Numbered from the stretch's first letter, positions 45,324-59,133 are shown. The stretch is 64,000 nt of DNA from DASUPK01 sp963744105 (GCA_963744105.1 CAVUSJ010000004.1:1-64000); one strand, 5' to 3'. Made by a program: numbers and translations. The notes: generated by a model not told the origin, from the sequence alone.

Positions 45324-47714
45324 ATGGGCATTGATCTGGGCAGGCTGCTGCGGGGCGGCGCCAAGGGGGTAGGAATCGGGAGCGCGCTCTTCGGCGCCAC
45401 TGCCGCCGGCCTCTGGTGGCGGCTCTTCCGCCAGCCCCTGCCGCGGACCACGGGTGACATCGCGGTGCGAGGCCTGGAGGGCCCGGTCGAGATCGCGCGC
45501 GACCGGTGGGGAATGCCGACGGTCCGGGCGCAGTCGGCCGCCGACCTCTGGTTCGGCCAGGGCTTCTGCCACGGCCAGGACCGGCTCTGGCAGATCGACA
45601 TCCAGCGCCGGATCTGCTCGGGCCGCGTCTCGGAGATCGCGGGGCGTGCCGGCCTTCCCGTCGACCGCCTGATGAGGACGCTGGGCCTGCGACGGGTCGC
45701 GCTTCGCGAGGAGGCCGAGCTCGACGCCGACCTGCGCTCGCTGCTCGATGCTTACTGCGCGGGCCTCAACGAGGCGGTCCGCGTGGCCCCCGCGCCCCCG
45801 CCCGAGCTTCAGCTCCTCCGCCTCGACTTCGAGCCCTGGCGGCCGGCGGACATGCTGGCCGGCGGCAAGCTCCTCTCCTTCGGGCTGTCGACCAACTGGG
45901 AGCGCGAGCTCCTGCGTGCCGACCTGGTTCGTGAGGTCGGCGAGGAGCGCGCCGCCAAGCTCGACCCGAGCTATCCGAAGGGCAATCCGGTAGTGCTCCG
46001 TCCGGGTCACGGCTTCGACGGCGACGGCCTCGGGCTCGCGGAGCAGATCGGCCGCGTCCGCGATCAGATCGGTCTGGCCGCCGCCGCGAGCGGCTCGAAC
46101 AACTGGGCGGTGAGGCCGAGTCGCTCCGCGACCGGCGGCGCCCTGCTCGCGGGCGATCCGCACCTCCCCAGCGGCATGCCGGGCGTGTGGTACGAGGTCG
46201 GCCTCGAGCTCGACGGCCGCTGGTGCCGCGGCGCTTCTATCCCGGGCCTGCCCGGCATCTCCCTGGGCCAGAACAACGACGTCGCCTTCTCCTTCACCAA
46301 CGTGATGGCCGATGTCGAGGACCTCTTCGTCGAGCGCATCGAGGACGAGAACTACGAGTTCAAGGGCGAGCAACGGCCGCTCGAGATCGTCGAGGAGCTG
46401 ATCTCGGTCCGCGGCCAGGACCAGCCGGAGCTCCACGAGGTGCGCATCACCCACCACGGGCCGATCGTCAACCAGGCCCTGGGCGCGGACGACCAGCAGC
46501 CGCTGGCATTGCGCTGGGCGGCGCTCGACGAGCCCTCGATCTCGCACGCGCACATCGGCGTGCTCGAGCCGACCAGCGGGCCGGAGCTGGTCGAGATGCT
46601 CCGCGACGTGACCATGCCAGTCTCGAACCTCGTCTGGGCCGACCGCCACGGGTCGATCGGCTACAAGATGATGGGGCGCGTCCCGAAGCGGAACGGGGAC
46701 TGCCCGGACCTACCGAAGCCAGGCTGGACGGGTGAGTTCGAGTGGGACGGCTGGATCCCGTACGACGAGATGCCCGAGCTGGTCGACCCCGAGGAGGGGT
46801 TCATCGTCACGGCCAACAACCGGGTGGTCGACGACTCCTATCCGCACCACATCACGAGCGACTGGCTCGACGGCTATCGCGCCGCGCGGATCGAGCAGCT
46901 CCTGCGCGAAACCGAGGAGCACGACCTCGACACCTTCCGCAGGATGCAGACCGACCTCTATTCGATCCCCGGCGACGAGGTCGTCCACAGGCTGGCGCGC
47001 CTGCAGCCGAGGAGCCAGCGCGAGGTGCGGGCGATCGAGCGCCTGAAGAGCTGGGACCGCACCCTCAGCCCGGGGACGGTGGCCGGGACGATCTACCAGG
47101 CCTTCCTGCTGCGGCTGGCTCGCGAGTTCACGCGGGCGGCGATCGGCGATCGCGACCTCGCCGACCGCTATCTGGACCGCGCGGACAACGGCTTCATCGC
47201 CCACGTCACTTCTCCCTGGCGCTGGCACTCCCACCTGCTGGCCCTCTGGGAGGAGGGCGACGAGGAGCTGGTCGGAGGCTCCTGGGACGAGCTCGCCCTC
47301 GACGCGCTGCGAGGGGCGCTGGACGACCTCGAGGACCGCTTCGGCCCGGACCCGGAGGGCTGGCAATGGGGCCACGTTCACGCGCTGCATTTCCCGCACG
47401 CGCTGGGCGGGGCGCATCCGGTCGCCGAGCGGATCTTCAACCGCACCCTGCACCCCGGAGGCGGGCAGGAGACCGTCGCGCAGATCGCCTACGACCCGAA
47501 CGACCCCTACCACGCGATCTGGGCCCCGAGCTGGCGGATGCTCGCCGATCCGGCCGCGCCGGAGCGCTCCCAGTGGCAGTCGTTCACCGGCCAGTCGGGG
47601 CACGCCTGGAGTCGGCACTACGACGACCTGCAGCCGCGCTGGGAGGTGGGCGCCACCCAGGCGATGGCCGGCGAGGGCCCGTTCGAGAATCTGGTCCTCT
47701 CACCGGAGTTCTGA
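45324..47714 (+). CDS. Membrane-anchored penicillin acylase-family Ntn hydrolase
   Basis: 796 aa. A single N-terminal hydrophobic segment (KGVGIGSALFGATAAGLWWRLF) without a clear cleavage site suggests an anchor. IARDRWGMPTVRAQSAADLWFGQGFCHGQDRLWQIDIQRR is the classic alpha-chain start. Autoprocessing occurs before Ser258 in SGSNNWAVRPSRS, then LLAGDPHLPSGMPGVWYEV, HHGPIVN and FIVTANNRVVDDSYPHHIT. Amide hydrolase on beta-lactams, acyl-homoserine lactones or lipopeptides; substrate unknown. The following gene is coupled by TGATG. Confidence 0.92.
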   Translation: MGIDLGRLLRGGAKGVGIGSALFGATAAGLWWRLFRQPLPRTTGDIAVRGLEGPVEIARDRWGMPTVRAQSAADLWFGQGFCHGQDRLWQIDIQRRICSGRVSEIAGRAGLPVDRLMRTLGLRRVALREEAELDADLRSLLDAYCAGLNEAVRVAPAPPPELQLLRLDFEPWRPADMLAGGKLLSFGLSTNWERELLRADLVREVGEERAAKLDPSYPKGNPVVLRPGHGFDGDGLGLAEQIGRVRDQIGLAAAASGSNNWAVRPSRSATGGALLAGDPHLPSGMPGVWYEVGLELDGRWCRGASIPGLPGISLGQNNDVAFSFTNVMADVEDLFVERIEDENYEFKGEQRPLEIVEELISVRGQDQPELHEVRITHHGPIVNQALGADDQQPLALRWAALDEPSISHAHIGVLEPTSGPELVEMLRDVTMPVSNLVWADRHGSIGYKMMGRVPKRNGDCPDLPKPGWTGEFEWDGWIPYDEMPELVDPEEGFIVTANNRVVDDSYPHHITSDWLDGYRAARIEQLLRETEEHDLDTFRRMQTDLYSIPGDEVVHRLARLQPRSQREVRAIERLKSWDRTLSPGTVAGTIYQAFLLRLAREFTRAAIGDRDLADRYLDRADNGFIAHVTSPWRWHSHLLALWEEGDEELVGGSWDELALDALRGALDDLEDRFGPDPEGWQWGHVHALHFPHALGGAHPVAERIFNRTLHPGGGQETVAQIAYDPNDPYHAIWAPSWRMLADPAAPERSQWQSFTGQSGHAWSRHYDDLQPRWEVGATQAMAGEGPFENLVLSPEF

Positions 47715-48184
47715 TGCCCTCCCGGCGGGACCAGATCAAGCTCACCGACGAGGAGCTGGCGGAGCTTCTCGAGTCCGAGCGCATCGTGGTCGTCTCCAGC
47801 AACGGCCCGCGCGGCTGGCCTCACTCGATGCCGCTCTGGTACGTGCCGCGCGACGGCGAGATCTGGATCTGGACCTACGCCAAGTCCCAGAAGGTGAAGA
47901 ACCTCGAGCGCGACCCGCGCGCGACCCTGCTGATCGAGACCGGTGTCGAGTACGGCGAGCTGCACGGGGTGCAGATCGAGGCCGAGGCCGAGCTGATCCG
48001 CGACGTCGACCGGATCGTCGACTTCGCCAAGGCCCTCACTGTTCGCTACTCCGAGGGGATCGAGTCAGTCGAGGGCGACGCCGCGGCGGCGCTGCAGGCC
48101 CAGGCCCCGAAGCGCGTCGCGATCCACTTCCACCCGAAGCGGGTGGCCACCTGGGATCACCGCAAGCTCGGCGGCGTCTACTAG
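47714..48184 (+). CDS. PPOX-class (pyridoxamine oxidase-like, flavin/F420-binding) protein
   Basis: 156 aa from ATG 47714 in TGATG. LTDEELAELLESERIVVVSSNGPRGWPHSMPLWYVPRDGEIWIWTYAKSQKVKNLERDPRATLLIETG is the split-barrel signature. HFHPKRVATWDHRKLGG ends it. The family includes F420-dependent reductases common in actinobacteria, but cofactor choice cannot be read directly. Confidence 0.85.
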   Translation: MPSRRDQIKLTDEELAELLESERIVVVSSNGPRGWPHSMPLWYVPRDGEIWIWTYAKSQKVKNLERDPRATLLIETGVEYGELHGVQIEAEAELIRDVDRIVDFAKALTVRYSEGIESVEGDAAAALQAQAPKRVAIHFHPKRVATWDHRKLGGVY

Positions 48185-48191
48185 ATCGAGC

Positions 48192-48377
48192 TCAGCAGGG
48201 CAGGCCGCGCAGCTTCCTGCGGATCTTCTTCTTGGCCTGCTTCGACTTGGCCTTCTTCAGCTTCTTCTTCAACTTGGCGCGCAGGCTGGTGTCGCACGGC
48301 GGGGCGGTCGAGCCCGGGGGCGTCGACGACAAAGGCGGCGAGCCGGGCGGCTGGAACTCGAATGCCCCGGAGGAGTA
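48192..48377 (-). pseudogene. 3' remnant of a protein with a Lys-rich tail
   Basis: The minus frame is open from after a TGA at 48378-48380 to a TGA at 48192-48194 and reads FEFQPPGSPPLSSTPPGSTA, PPCDTSLRAKLKKKLKKAKS and KQAKKKIRRKLRGLPC. A Pro/Ser linker followed by a basic, two-Cys tail is the same design as the remnant at 23608-23901. No ATG or GTG exists in the frame. The 5' part is missing, and it lies directly before rmlA. Confidence 0.45.
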
Positions 48378-48437
48378 TCACCGCGCTGCAACGGGGGGAC
48401 AACCTCAGTTCTCGGGGCGCCGCTAGCCTCTCCGCGC

Positions 48438-49514
48438 ATGGAAGATCTGAAGGGACTGATCCTCTCCGGGGGCGCGGGAACCCGCCTGCGTCCGATCACT
48501 CACACCTCGGCCAAGCAGCTCGTGCCGGTGGCCAACAAGCCCGTGCTCTTCTACGGAATCGAGGCCCTGGTCGAGGCGGGGATCACCGAGATCGGCATCA
48601 TCATCGCGCCCGAAACCGGCGAGGAGATCAAGCAGGCGGCCGGCGACGGCTCGCAGTTCGGCGCGGCGATCACCTACATCGAGCAGGAGGAGCCCCTCGG
48701 GCTCGCCCACGCGCTGCTCACCGCCGAGGAGTTCCTGGGACAGAGCCCGTTCGTGATGTACCTGGGCGACAACCTGCTCCGGGACGGCATCGTCGAGCTC
48801 GCGGAGACCTTCCGCCGCTCCGAGCCGGACGCGCTGATCCTCCTGACCCGCGTTGAGGACCCGTCGTCCTACGGCGTCGCCGAGCTCGACGGTGACCGGG
48901 TCGTGAAGCTCGTCGAGAAGCCCAAGGACCCGCCGAGCGACCTCGCCCTGGTCGGGGTCTACATGTTCGGCCCCTCGATCTTCGAGGCAGCGCACGCGAT
49001 CAAGCCCTCCGCGCGAGGCGAGCTCGAGATCACCGATGCGATCGACAGGCTGATCGAGTCCGATCGCCGCGTCGAGCCCCACATCGTCAAGGGCTGGTGG
49101 AAGGACACAGGGAAGCTCGAGGACATGCTCGAGGCCAACCGCCTGGTGCTGGAGGACATCGAGCAGCGCATCGACGGGGAGCTGGATGACGCCTCCCGGG
49201 TCGAGGGACGGGTCGTGATCGAGAAGGGGGCGAAGCTCGAGCGAACGGTCGTGCGCGGCCCCGCGATCATCGGCGCCGGAGCCCAGATCTCCGACAGCTA
49301 CATCGGGCCCTACACGGCGATCGACCGCGACGTCCTGATCACCGGCTCAGAGGTGGAGCACTCGATCGTCCTGTCCGGATCGAGCATCAGGGACCTGCAC
49401 GCCCGCATGGAGGCGAGCCTGCTCGGGAAGAACGTCAGCGTCAGCCGAAGCGAGGGGATGCCCAAGACCCTGCGCTTCCTGGTCGGGGACAACGCGGACA
49501 TCTCGATCCCATGA
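48438..49514 (+). CDS. rmlA: Glucose-1-phosphate thymidylyltransferase (long, LbH-tailed form)
   Basis: 358 aa. GLILSGGAGTRLRPITHTSAKQLVPVANKPVLFYGIEALVEAGI is the nucleotidyltransferase signature; VMYLGDNLLRDG, VEKPKDPPSDLALVGVYMF and GWWKDTGKLEDMLEANRLVL follow. A C-terminal left-handed beta-helix (VVRGPAIIGAGAQISDSYIGPYTAI) makes it the long RmlA-like type. It makes dTDP-glucose, the first step to dTDP-rhamnose. ATGA overlap with rmlD. Confidence 0.92.
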   Translation: MEDLKGLILSGGAGTRLRPITHTSAKQLVPVANKPVLFYGIEALVEAGITEIGIIIAPETGEEIKQAAGDGSQFGAAITYIEQEEPLGLAHALLTAEEFLGQSPFVMYLGDNLLRDGIVELAETFRRSEPDALILLTRVEDPSSYGVAELDGDRVVKLVEKPKDPPSDLALVGVYMFGPSIFEAAHAIKPSARGELEITDAIDRLIESDRRVEPHIVKGWWKDTGKLEDMLEANRLVLEDIEQRIDGELDDASRVEGRVVIEKGAKLERTVVRGPAIIGAGAQISDSYIGPYTAIDRDVLITGSEVEHSIVLSGSSIRDLHARMEASLLGKNVSVSRSEGMPKTLRFLVGDNADISIP

Positions 49515-50548
49515 AGATCGTCGTCACCGGAGCCGGAGGGATGCTCGGCCACGACGTCGCCCGCGTCGCCGCGGACATGCGCCACCAGGTCGTGGCGCTG
49601 ACCCACGACGATCTCGACGTCACCGATCCCGCGCGTGTGGAGCGGCTGATCACCCGCGAGCGTCCCGGCGCAGTCATCAACTGCGCCGCCTGGACCAACG
49701 TTGATGGCGCCGAGGAGTCCGAGCACGACGCGTCGGTGGTCAACGCGCAGGGCGCGGGATTCGTCGCCGACGCCGCGGCGAAGGTCGGTGCGCAGGTCAT
49801 CCTTCCCTCGACCGACTACGTCTTCAACGGCGAGGGCGGGCCCTACGGGGAGTCCGACGACCCCGACCCGATCAACGCCTACGGGCGGACCAAGCTGGCC
49901 GGAGAGCGGGCCACCGCCCTCGTCAACGGCCGCAGCTTCATCGTCCGCACCTCCTGGCTGTTCGGTCCGCACGGCGGCAACTTCGTCGAGACGATGCTGC
50001 GACTCGGCCAGGGCGGAGGGCCCGTCGTCGTCGTCCACGACCAGGTCGGCTGTCCGACCTACACGGGGCATCTCGCGGTCGGCCTGCTCCGGCTGGTGGA
50101 CACCGGTGCCTACGGCATTCACCACATGGCGGGCAAGGGCAGCTGCTCCTGGTACGAGTTCGCCATGGAGATCTTCCGCCAGGCCGAGGTGGTCACCCGC
50201 GTGATGGCGACGACCACCGACATGATGGAGCGCCCCGCCAAGCGCCCGGCCAACTCGGTCCTGGAGAGCCGTCGCACCTCGCCGATCGAGCTGCCGCCCT
50301 GGCAGCGCGGCCTCTCCGACTACCTCGCCCGGCGCGGGCACACCGAGGAAGAGGAGGCGCCCAAGAAGCAGCGCTCGAGCTCCTCCCGCCGCCAGCCCAT
50401 GCTCGACTGGACCAGCCGCGAGCGCGCGGAGCGCGAGGCCGATGGCGAGGAGATCACCGGGGAGAACGAGCTCCCCCTCGAGCACGTGGCCTGGGAGGAC
50501 GGGTCCCACGACCCCGACGGAGACGACGAGGGGATGGACGCGGCATGA
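49511..50548 (+). CDS. rmlD: dTDP-4-dehydrorhamnose reductase with C-terminal extension
   Basis: 345 aa. MKIVVTGAGGMLGHDVARVAADMRHQVVALTHDDLDVTD, INCAAWTNVDGAEESEHDASVVNAQGA, STDYVFNGEGGPYGESDDPDPINAYGRTKLAGE (YxxxK) and FIVRTSWLFGPHG are diagnostic. After residue ~283 there is a ~60-residue hydrophilic tail (TEEEEAPKKQRSSSSRRQP, ending DPDGDDEGMDAA) absent from usual ~290-aa RmlD. NADPH-dependent last step of dTDP-rhamnose synthesis. Overlaps rmlB by 4 bp. Confidence 0.93.
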   Translation: MKIVVTGAGGMLGHDVARVAADMRHQVVALTHDDLDVTDPARVERLITRERPGAVINCAAWTNVDGAEESEHDASVVNAQGAGFVADAAAKVGAQVILPSTDYVFNGEGGPYGESDDPDPINAYGRTKLAGERATALVNGRSFIVRTSWLFGPHGGNFVETMLRLGQGGGPVVVVHDQVGCPTYTGHLAVGLLRLVDTGAYGIHHMAGKGSCSWYEFAMEIFRQAEVVTRVMATTTDMMERPAKRPANSVLESRRTSPIELPPWQRGLSDYLARRGHTEEEEAPKKQRSSSSRRQPMLDWTSRERAEREADGEEITGENELPLEHVAWEDGSHDPDGDDEGMDAA

Positions 50549-51543
50549 AGCTCCTCGTGACCGGCGGCGCCGGCTTCATCGGCTCGAACTACGTCCGGCT
50601 GCGGCTCGAGAGCCATCCCGAGGACTCGATCCTCGTTCTCGACAAGCTCACCTATGCCGGCCGCCGCGAGAACCTCGCGGGGCTCCCCGAAGACCGCTTC
50701 GAGCTCGTGGAGGCCGACATCGCGGACCGCGAGGCAGCCCGCGCCGCGGTCGAGGGCTGCGATGCGATCGTCAACTTCGCCGCCGAGACGCACGTCGACC
50801 GCTCGATCGAGGCGCCGGGCGAGTTCATCACCACGGACGTGTTCGGCACCTACGTCCTGCTCGAGGCCGCGCGGGACGCCGGCGTGCGGTACCTGCAGTT
50901 CTCGACCGACGAGGTCTATGGCGACTTCGACCTGGGCTCGGCCACGGAGGAGTCGCCCCTCTCCCCCTCCTCGCCCTACTCGGCCTCCAAGGCCGGCGGC
51001 GACCTGATGGTGGCTGCCTTCGCCCGCACCTACGGCGCCGAGGCTCTGATCATGCGCGCCTCGAACAACTACGGGCCGTACCAGTACCCGGAGAAGCTGA
51101 TCCCGCTCTGCATCCTGAACGCCCTCGCCGGCGACCCGCTGCCCGTGTACGGCGACGGCATGCAGGTCCGCAACTGGCTCTTCGTCGAGGATTGCTGCTC
51201 CGCGGTGGACGCCGTGCTCGCCGGCGGAGAGCCGGGCAACGTCTACAACGTCGGCGGCCCCGACGAGCTTCCCAACATCGAGGTGATCAGGCGCATCCTG
51301 GCGCTCACGGATCGCGACGAGTCGCTGATCTCCTACGTCAAGGACCGCCCGGGGCACGACCGGCGCTACTCGCTGTCCTCGGCCCGCCTCGAGGCGCTCG
51401 GCTGGAAGGCAGCCGTCGGGTTCGACGAGGGCATCGAGCGGACCGTCCATTGGTACCGCGAGAACGAGGCCTGGTGGGCCCCGATTCGGTCCGGCGACTA
51501 CCGCGAGTACTACGAGCGGCAGTACGGCAAGGCGCTGAAGTAG
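50545..51543 (+). CDS. rmlB: dTDP-glucose 4,6-dehydratase
   Basis: 332 aa. MKLLVTGGAGFIGSNYVRLRLESHPED, FAAETHVDRSIEAPGEFITTDVFGTYVLLEA, QFSTDEVYGDF (TDE triad part), SPYSASKAGGDLMV (YxxxK), NNYGPYQYPEKLIPL and HDRRYSLSSARL are all RmlB motifs. NAD-dependent conversion of dTDP-glucose to the 4-keto-6-deoxy sugar. Last of the rmlA-D-B run; rmlC is not in the window. Confidence 0.95.
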   Translation: MKLLVTGGAGFIGSNYVRLRLESHPEDSILVLDKLTYAGRRENLAGLPEDRFELVEADIADREAARAAVEGCDAIVNFAAETHVDRSIEAPGEFITTDVFGTYVLLEAARDAGVRYLQFSTDEVYGDFDLGSATEESPLSPSSPYSASKAGGDLMVAAFARTYGAEALIMRASNNYGPYQYPEKLIPLCILNALAGDPLPVYGDGMQVRNWLFVEDCCSAVDAVLAGGEPGNVYNVGGPDELPNIEVIRRILALTDRDESLISYVKDRPGHDRRYSLSSARLEALGWKAAVGFDEGIERTVHWYRENEAWWAPIRSGDYREYYERQYGKALK

Positions 51544-51595
51544 TCAGCACGTTTGGAGAAGCCGCCGGACCACGGGGCTTGCTAGAACGAGTCCG

Positions 51596-53755
51596 ATGAC
51601 TCGCCACCTGACCCGTCTCGCTGACATCGCCTATCGCCGTCGCGGCCTCATGGTCCTCTGCTGGATCGCCGCGATGATCGTGATCATCGGCGTGGGCTCC
51701 TCGCTGAAGGGGGAGTTCAACGCCGACTACAACACCCCCGGCTCGGAGTCGAAGGCGGCCAGCGACATCACCCAGCAGCGCTTCGACGGGTACTCCGGGC
51801 AGGAGATCTATGTCGTCTGGAAGGACCCGGCCGGGGTCCGCAGCCCGGCGGCCCAGCAGCGGATGAACGCCTTCTTCGCCCAGGCCGAGAAGGTCAACCA
51901 CATCTCCGGCCATACGCAGATCCGCTTTTCTCAGAACGGGCAGTACGGCACGACGACGCTCCCGCTGACGGTCCCAGGGTGGGACGTGACGAAGGACCAG
52001 GGCACGCAGCTGATCGACGCCGCCCAGGCGAACGACGGCAACGGCCTCGAGATCAAGCTCGGAGGCGACCCGATCAACCGAGCCGAGTCTCAGGCCAGCC
52101 CGGAGGGGATCGGCTTCTTCGCCGCCGCAATCGTCCTGCTGATCGCGTTCGGCTCGGTGGTGGCCGCTGGACTGCCACTCGGGATCGCCCTCGTCGGGCT
52201 CGGCATCTCTTCAGCGGGCCTGATTCCCCTGCTCGCGAACGTCATCGACGTCCCCGACTGGACCACCGCCGTCTCGGGCCTGATCGGAATCGGCGTCGGC
52301 ATCGACTATTCGCTGCTCGTCCTGACCCGGTTCCGCACGGCGATGCGGGAGGGCAAGGACCGCCACGACGCCGTCGTGGAGGCCGTCACCACGGCCGGTC
52401 GCAGCGTGATCATCGCCGGCTGCACGGTGGTGATCGCGGTGCTCGGTCTCTTCCTCACGGGCCTCTCCTACATGTACGGCGTGGCGATCTCGGCGGCGGT
52501 CGCCGTGCTCATCGTGATGCTCGCGTCGATCACCCTGCTGCCGGCCCTGCTCTCCTACCTCGGCCCCAGGGTCGACCGCCTGCGCATCCCATTCCTCGGG
52601 CGGGCGCTCCGGGACGACGACAGCACCAAGGAGTCCCCGGCGGCCCGCTGGAGCCACATGGTGCAGAGGCGTCCCTGGACCGCGGCGATCGTCGCGACCG
52701 CGATCCTGCTCGTCCTGGCGGCCCCCGCCCTGGGCATGCGGCTCGGATTTCCGGACGCCGGCAACGACCCTCCAGGCTCGATGACCCGTCAGGCATACGA
52801 CCTGATCAGCGACGGCTTCGGCCCCGGCACCAACGGCCCGGTGATCGTCGCCGCCACCCTGCCGAGCCGCACCGACGCGGCGGTGATGGACAACCTGAGG
52901 ACCAAGATCCAGTCCGACCCCGACGTCGCCTTCGTCGGCCCGACCCGGGTCAACTCCGCGGGTGACGCCGCCATCATCCCGGTGATCCCGAAGAGCTCGC
53001 CTCAGGCCAGCGAGACGACCGACCTGGTTCACCGGCTGCGGGACAACATCGTCCCGAGCGCGGTGGGCGGCTCCAGGATCGACGTCCAGGTCGGCGGGGT
53101 GACAGCGGCGCTCGAGGACCAGAGCCAGTTCATCAAGAACCGCATGCCGCTCTTCATCATCGGCGTGGTCGGCCTCTCCTTCCTGCTGCTCCTCGTCGCC
53201 TTCCACTCACCCTTCATCTCGCTGAAGGCCGGCGTGATGAACCTGCTGTCGGTGAGCGCGGCCTACGGCGTGATGACCCTGGCTTCGAACGGCGGCGGGC
53301 TCAGCAACCTGATCGGGATCGATCATGAGGTGCCGATCGCTCCCTTCATGCCCGTGATGATGTTCGCGATCCTCTTCGGCCTCTCGATGGACTACGAGGT
53401 CTTCCTGATCTCGCGGATCCGGGAGGAGTATCTGAAGGACGGCGACACCCGCAGGGCCGTCGCCGACGGCCTCGCGAAGACCGCCCGCGTGATCACCGCG
53501 GCCGCGGCGATCATGGTGGTCGTCTTCCTCGCCTTCCTGGCCTCCTCCGACACGTTCCTCAAGCTCTTCGGGATCGGCCTGGCCTCGGCGATCTTCCTCG
53601 ATGCCACGGTCGTGCGGATGGTGCTGGTGCCGGCAGTGATGCAGCTGCTCGGCAAGCGGAACTGGTGGATCCCGGATTGGCTCGAGCGAATCCTGCCCCG
53701 GCTTGACGTGGAGCGGGTCGCGGTCGGGACGGCCGAGACCGCTCCTAGCCGGTAG
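51596..53755 (+). CDS. MMPL-family RND transporter
   Basis: 719 aa. N-terminal TM (GLMVLCWIAAMIVIIGVGSSL), a periplasmic domain (NADYNTPGSESKAASDITQQRF), then two six-helix bundles. IGIGVGIDYSLLVLTRFRTAMREG (residues ~230-255) and ILFGLSMDYEVFLISRIREEYLKDGDTRRAV (~590-620) carry the two GxD(Y/E) signatures of proton-driven MMPL pumps. Exports lipids, siderophores or drugs in actinobacteria; substrate unknown. Follows rmlB by 52 bp, so a link to envelope glycolipids is possible but unproven. Confidence 0.92.
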   Translation: MTRHLTRLADIAYRRRGLMVLCWIAAMIVIIGVGSSLKGEFNADYNTPGSESKAASDITQQRFDGYSGQEIYVVWKDPAGVRSPAAQQRMNAFFAQAEKVNHISGHTQIRFSQNGQYGTTTLPLTVPGWDVTKDQGTQLIDAAQANDGNGLEIKLGGDPINRAESQASPEGIGFFAAAIVLLIAFGSVVAAGLPLGIALVGLGISSAGLIPLLANVIDVPDWTTAVSGLIGIGVGIDYSLLVLTRFRTAMREGKDRHDAVVEAVTTAGRSVIIAGCTVVIAVLGLFLTGLSYMYGVAISAAVAVLIVMLASITLLPALLSYLGPRVDRLRIPFLGRALRDDDSTKESPAARWSHMVQRRPWTAAIVATAILLVLAAPALGMRLGFPDAGNDPPGSMTRQAYDLISDGFGPGTNGPVIVAATLPSRTDAAVMDNLRTKIQSDPDVAFVGPTRVNSAGDAAIIPVIPKSSPQASETTDLVHRLRDNIVPSAVGGSRIDVQVGGVTAALEDQSQFIKNRMPLFIIGVVGLSFLLLLVAFHSPFISLKAGVMNLLSVSAAYGVMTLASNGGGLSNLIGIDHEVPIAPFMPVMMFAILFGLSMDYEVFLISRIREEYLKDGDTRRAVADGLAKTARVITAAAAIMVVVFLAFLASSDTFLKLFGIGLASAIFLDATVVRMVLVPAVMQLLGKRNWWIPDWLERILPRLDVERVAVGTAETAPSR

Positions 53756-53825
53756 ACCCGCGCGTCGCGCCCAGTCGCTGCCGAAGGGTGCCCCCGGCCC
53801 GCCCGGTAAGGTCGGTAGGTTCGGC

Positions 53826-58331
<4,506 letters not shown>

Positions 58332-58333
58332 CG

Positions 58334-59113
58334 ATGGCCGAGGGGGATTCGATCCTCCGCATCGCCCGGCGCCTCGACGCCCGGTTGCGGGGCCACGAGA
58401 TCTCCGCCCGCACGCCGGGACCGCGGCGACCGGACGGACTCGCCGCCGCCGAGCTCGACGGGCGCACCCTCGAGCGGGTCGAGAGCCGCGGCAAGCACCT
58501 CCTGCTCCACTTCGACGGCGGAGTCGCCCTGCACAGCCACCTCGGCATGCACGGCAGCTGGCAGATCTACGCGTCCGGCGAGCGCTGGCGGAAACCCGCA
58601 CGGCAGGCCTGGATCGCGCTGGCCGGCGACGGCGTCGAGGCCGTCAACTTCGGCGGATCCAAGATGCGAATCGTCCGCGAGGCGCAGCTGATGAGGGATC
58701 CACGCCTCGCGCGGCTCGGACCTGACCTCCTGGCGGATGGCTTCGATCCCGCCGTTGCCGTTCATCGCATGCGGACGATCGCGCCCGACGCCGAGCTCGG
58801 AGCCGCGCTGCTCGGCCAGAGGCTGGTCGCCGGGATCGGCAACATCTTCAAGTCCGAGGGGTGCTTCGCCGCGAGGCTGGATCCCAACGACAAGGTCGCC
58901 TCCCTCGACGACGACCAGCTGGTCGAGGTCCTGGAGGCGACCAGGTCCCTGATGCTCGACGCCGTCGAGACGGGGCGTCAGCCGCACCGGATCTACCGCA
59001 GGGCCGGCCAACCCTGCCCGCGCTGCGGTACGCGGATCGCCTCGCGGGCCCAGGGCGACGACGCCAGGACGACCTACTGGTGCCCTGGCTGTCAGCCGCC
59101 TGCTCGCGGCTGA
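58334..59113 (+). CDS. nei: Fpg/Nei-family DNA glycosylase with Ala2
   Basis: 259 aa. MAEGDSILRIARRLDARLRG, LERVESRGKHLLLHFDGGVALHSHLGMHGSWQIY, GQRLVAGIGNIFKSEGCFAARLDP (H2TH) and a C-terminal zinc finger CPRCGT...TYWCPGC. The family removes oxidised bases by using Pro2 as Schiff-base nucleophile; here residue 2 is Ala while Glu3 is kept. It may still act through the Ala amine, as with Val2 in NEIL3, or be changed in activity. Placed with lhr in one transcript. Confidence 0.9.
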   Translation: MAEGDSILRIARRLDARLRGHEISARTPGPRRPDGLAAAELDGRTLERVESRGKHLLLHFDGGVALHSHLGMHGSWQIYASGERWRKPARQAWIALAGDGVEAVNFGGSKMRIVREAQLMRDPRLARLGPDLLADGFDPAVAVHRMRTIAPDAELGAALLGQRLVAGIGNIFKSEGCFAARLDPNDKVASLDDDQLVEVLEATRSLMLDAVETGRQPHRIYRRAGQPCPRCGTRIASRAQGDDARTTYWCPGCQPPARG

Positions 59114-59133
59114 GCAGGGATAATGCCCCTGGG

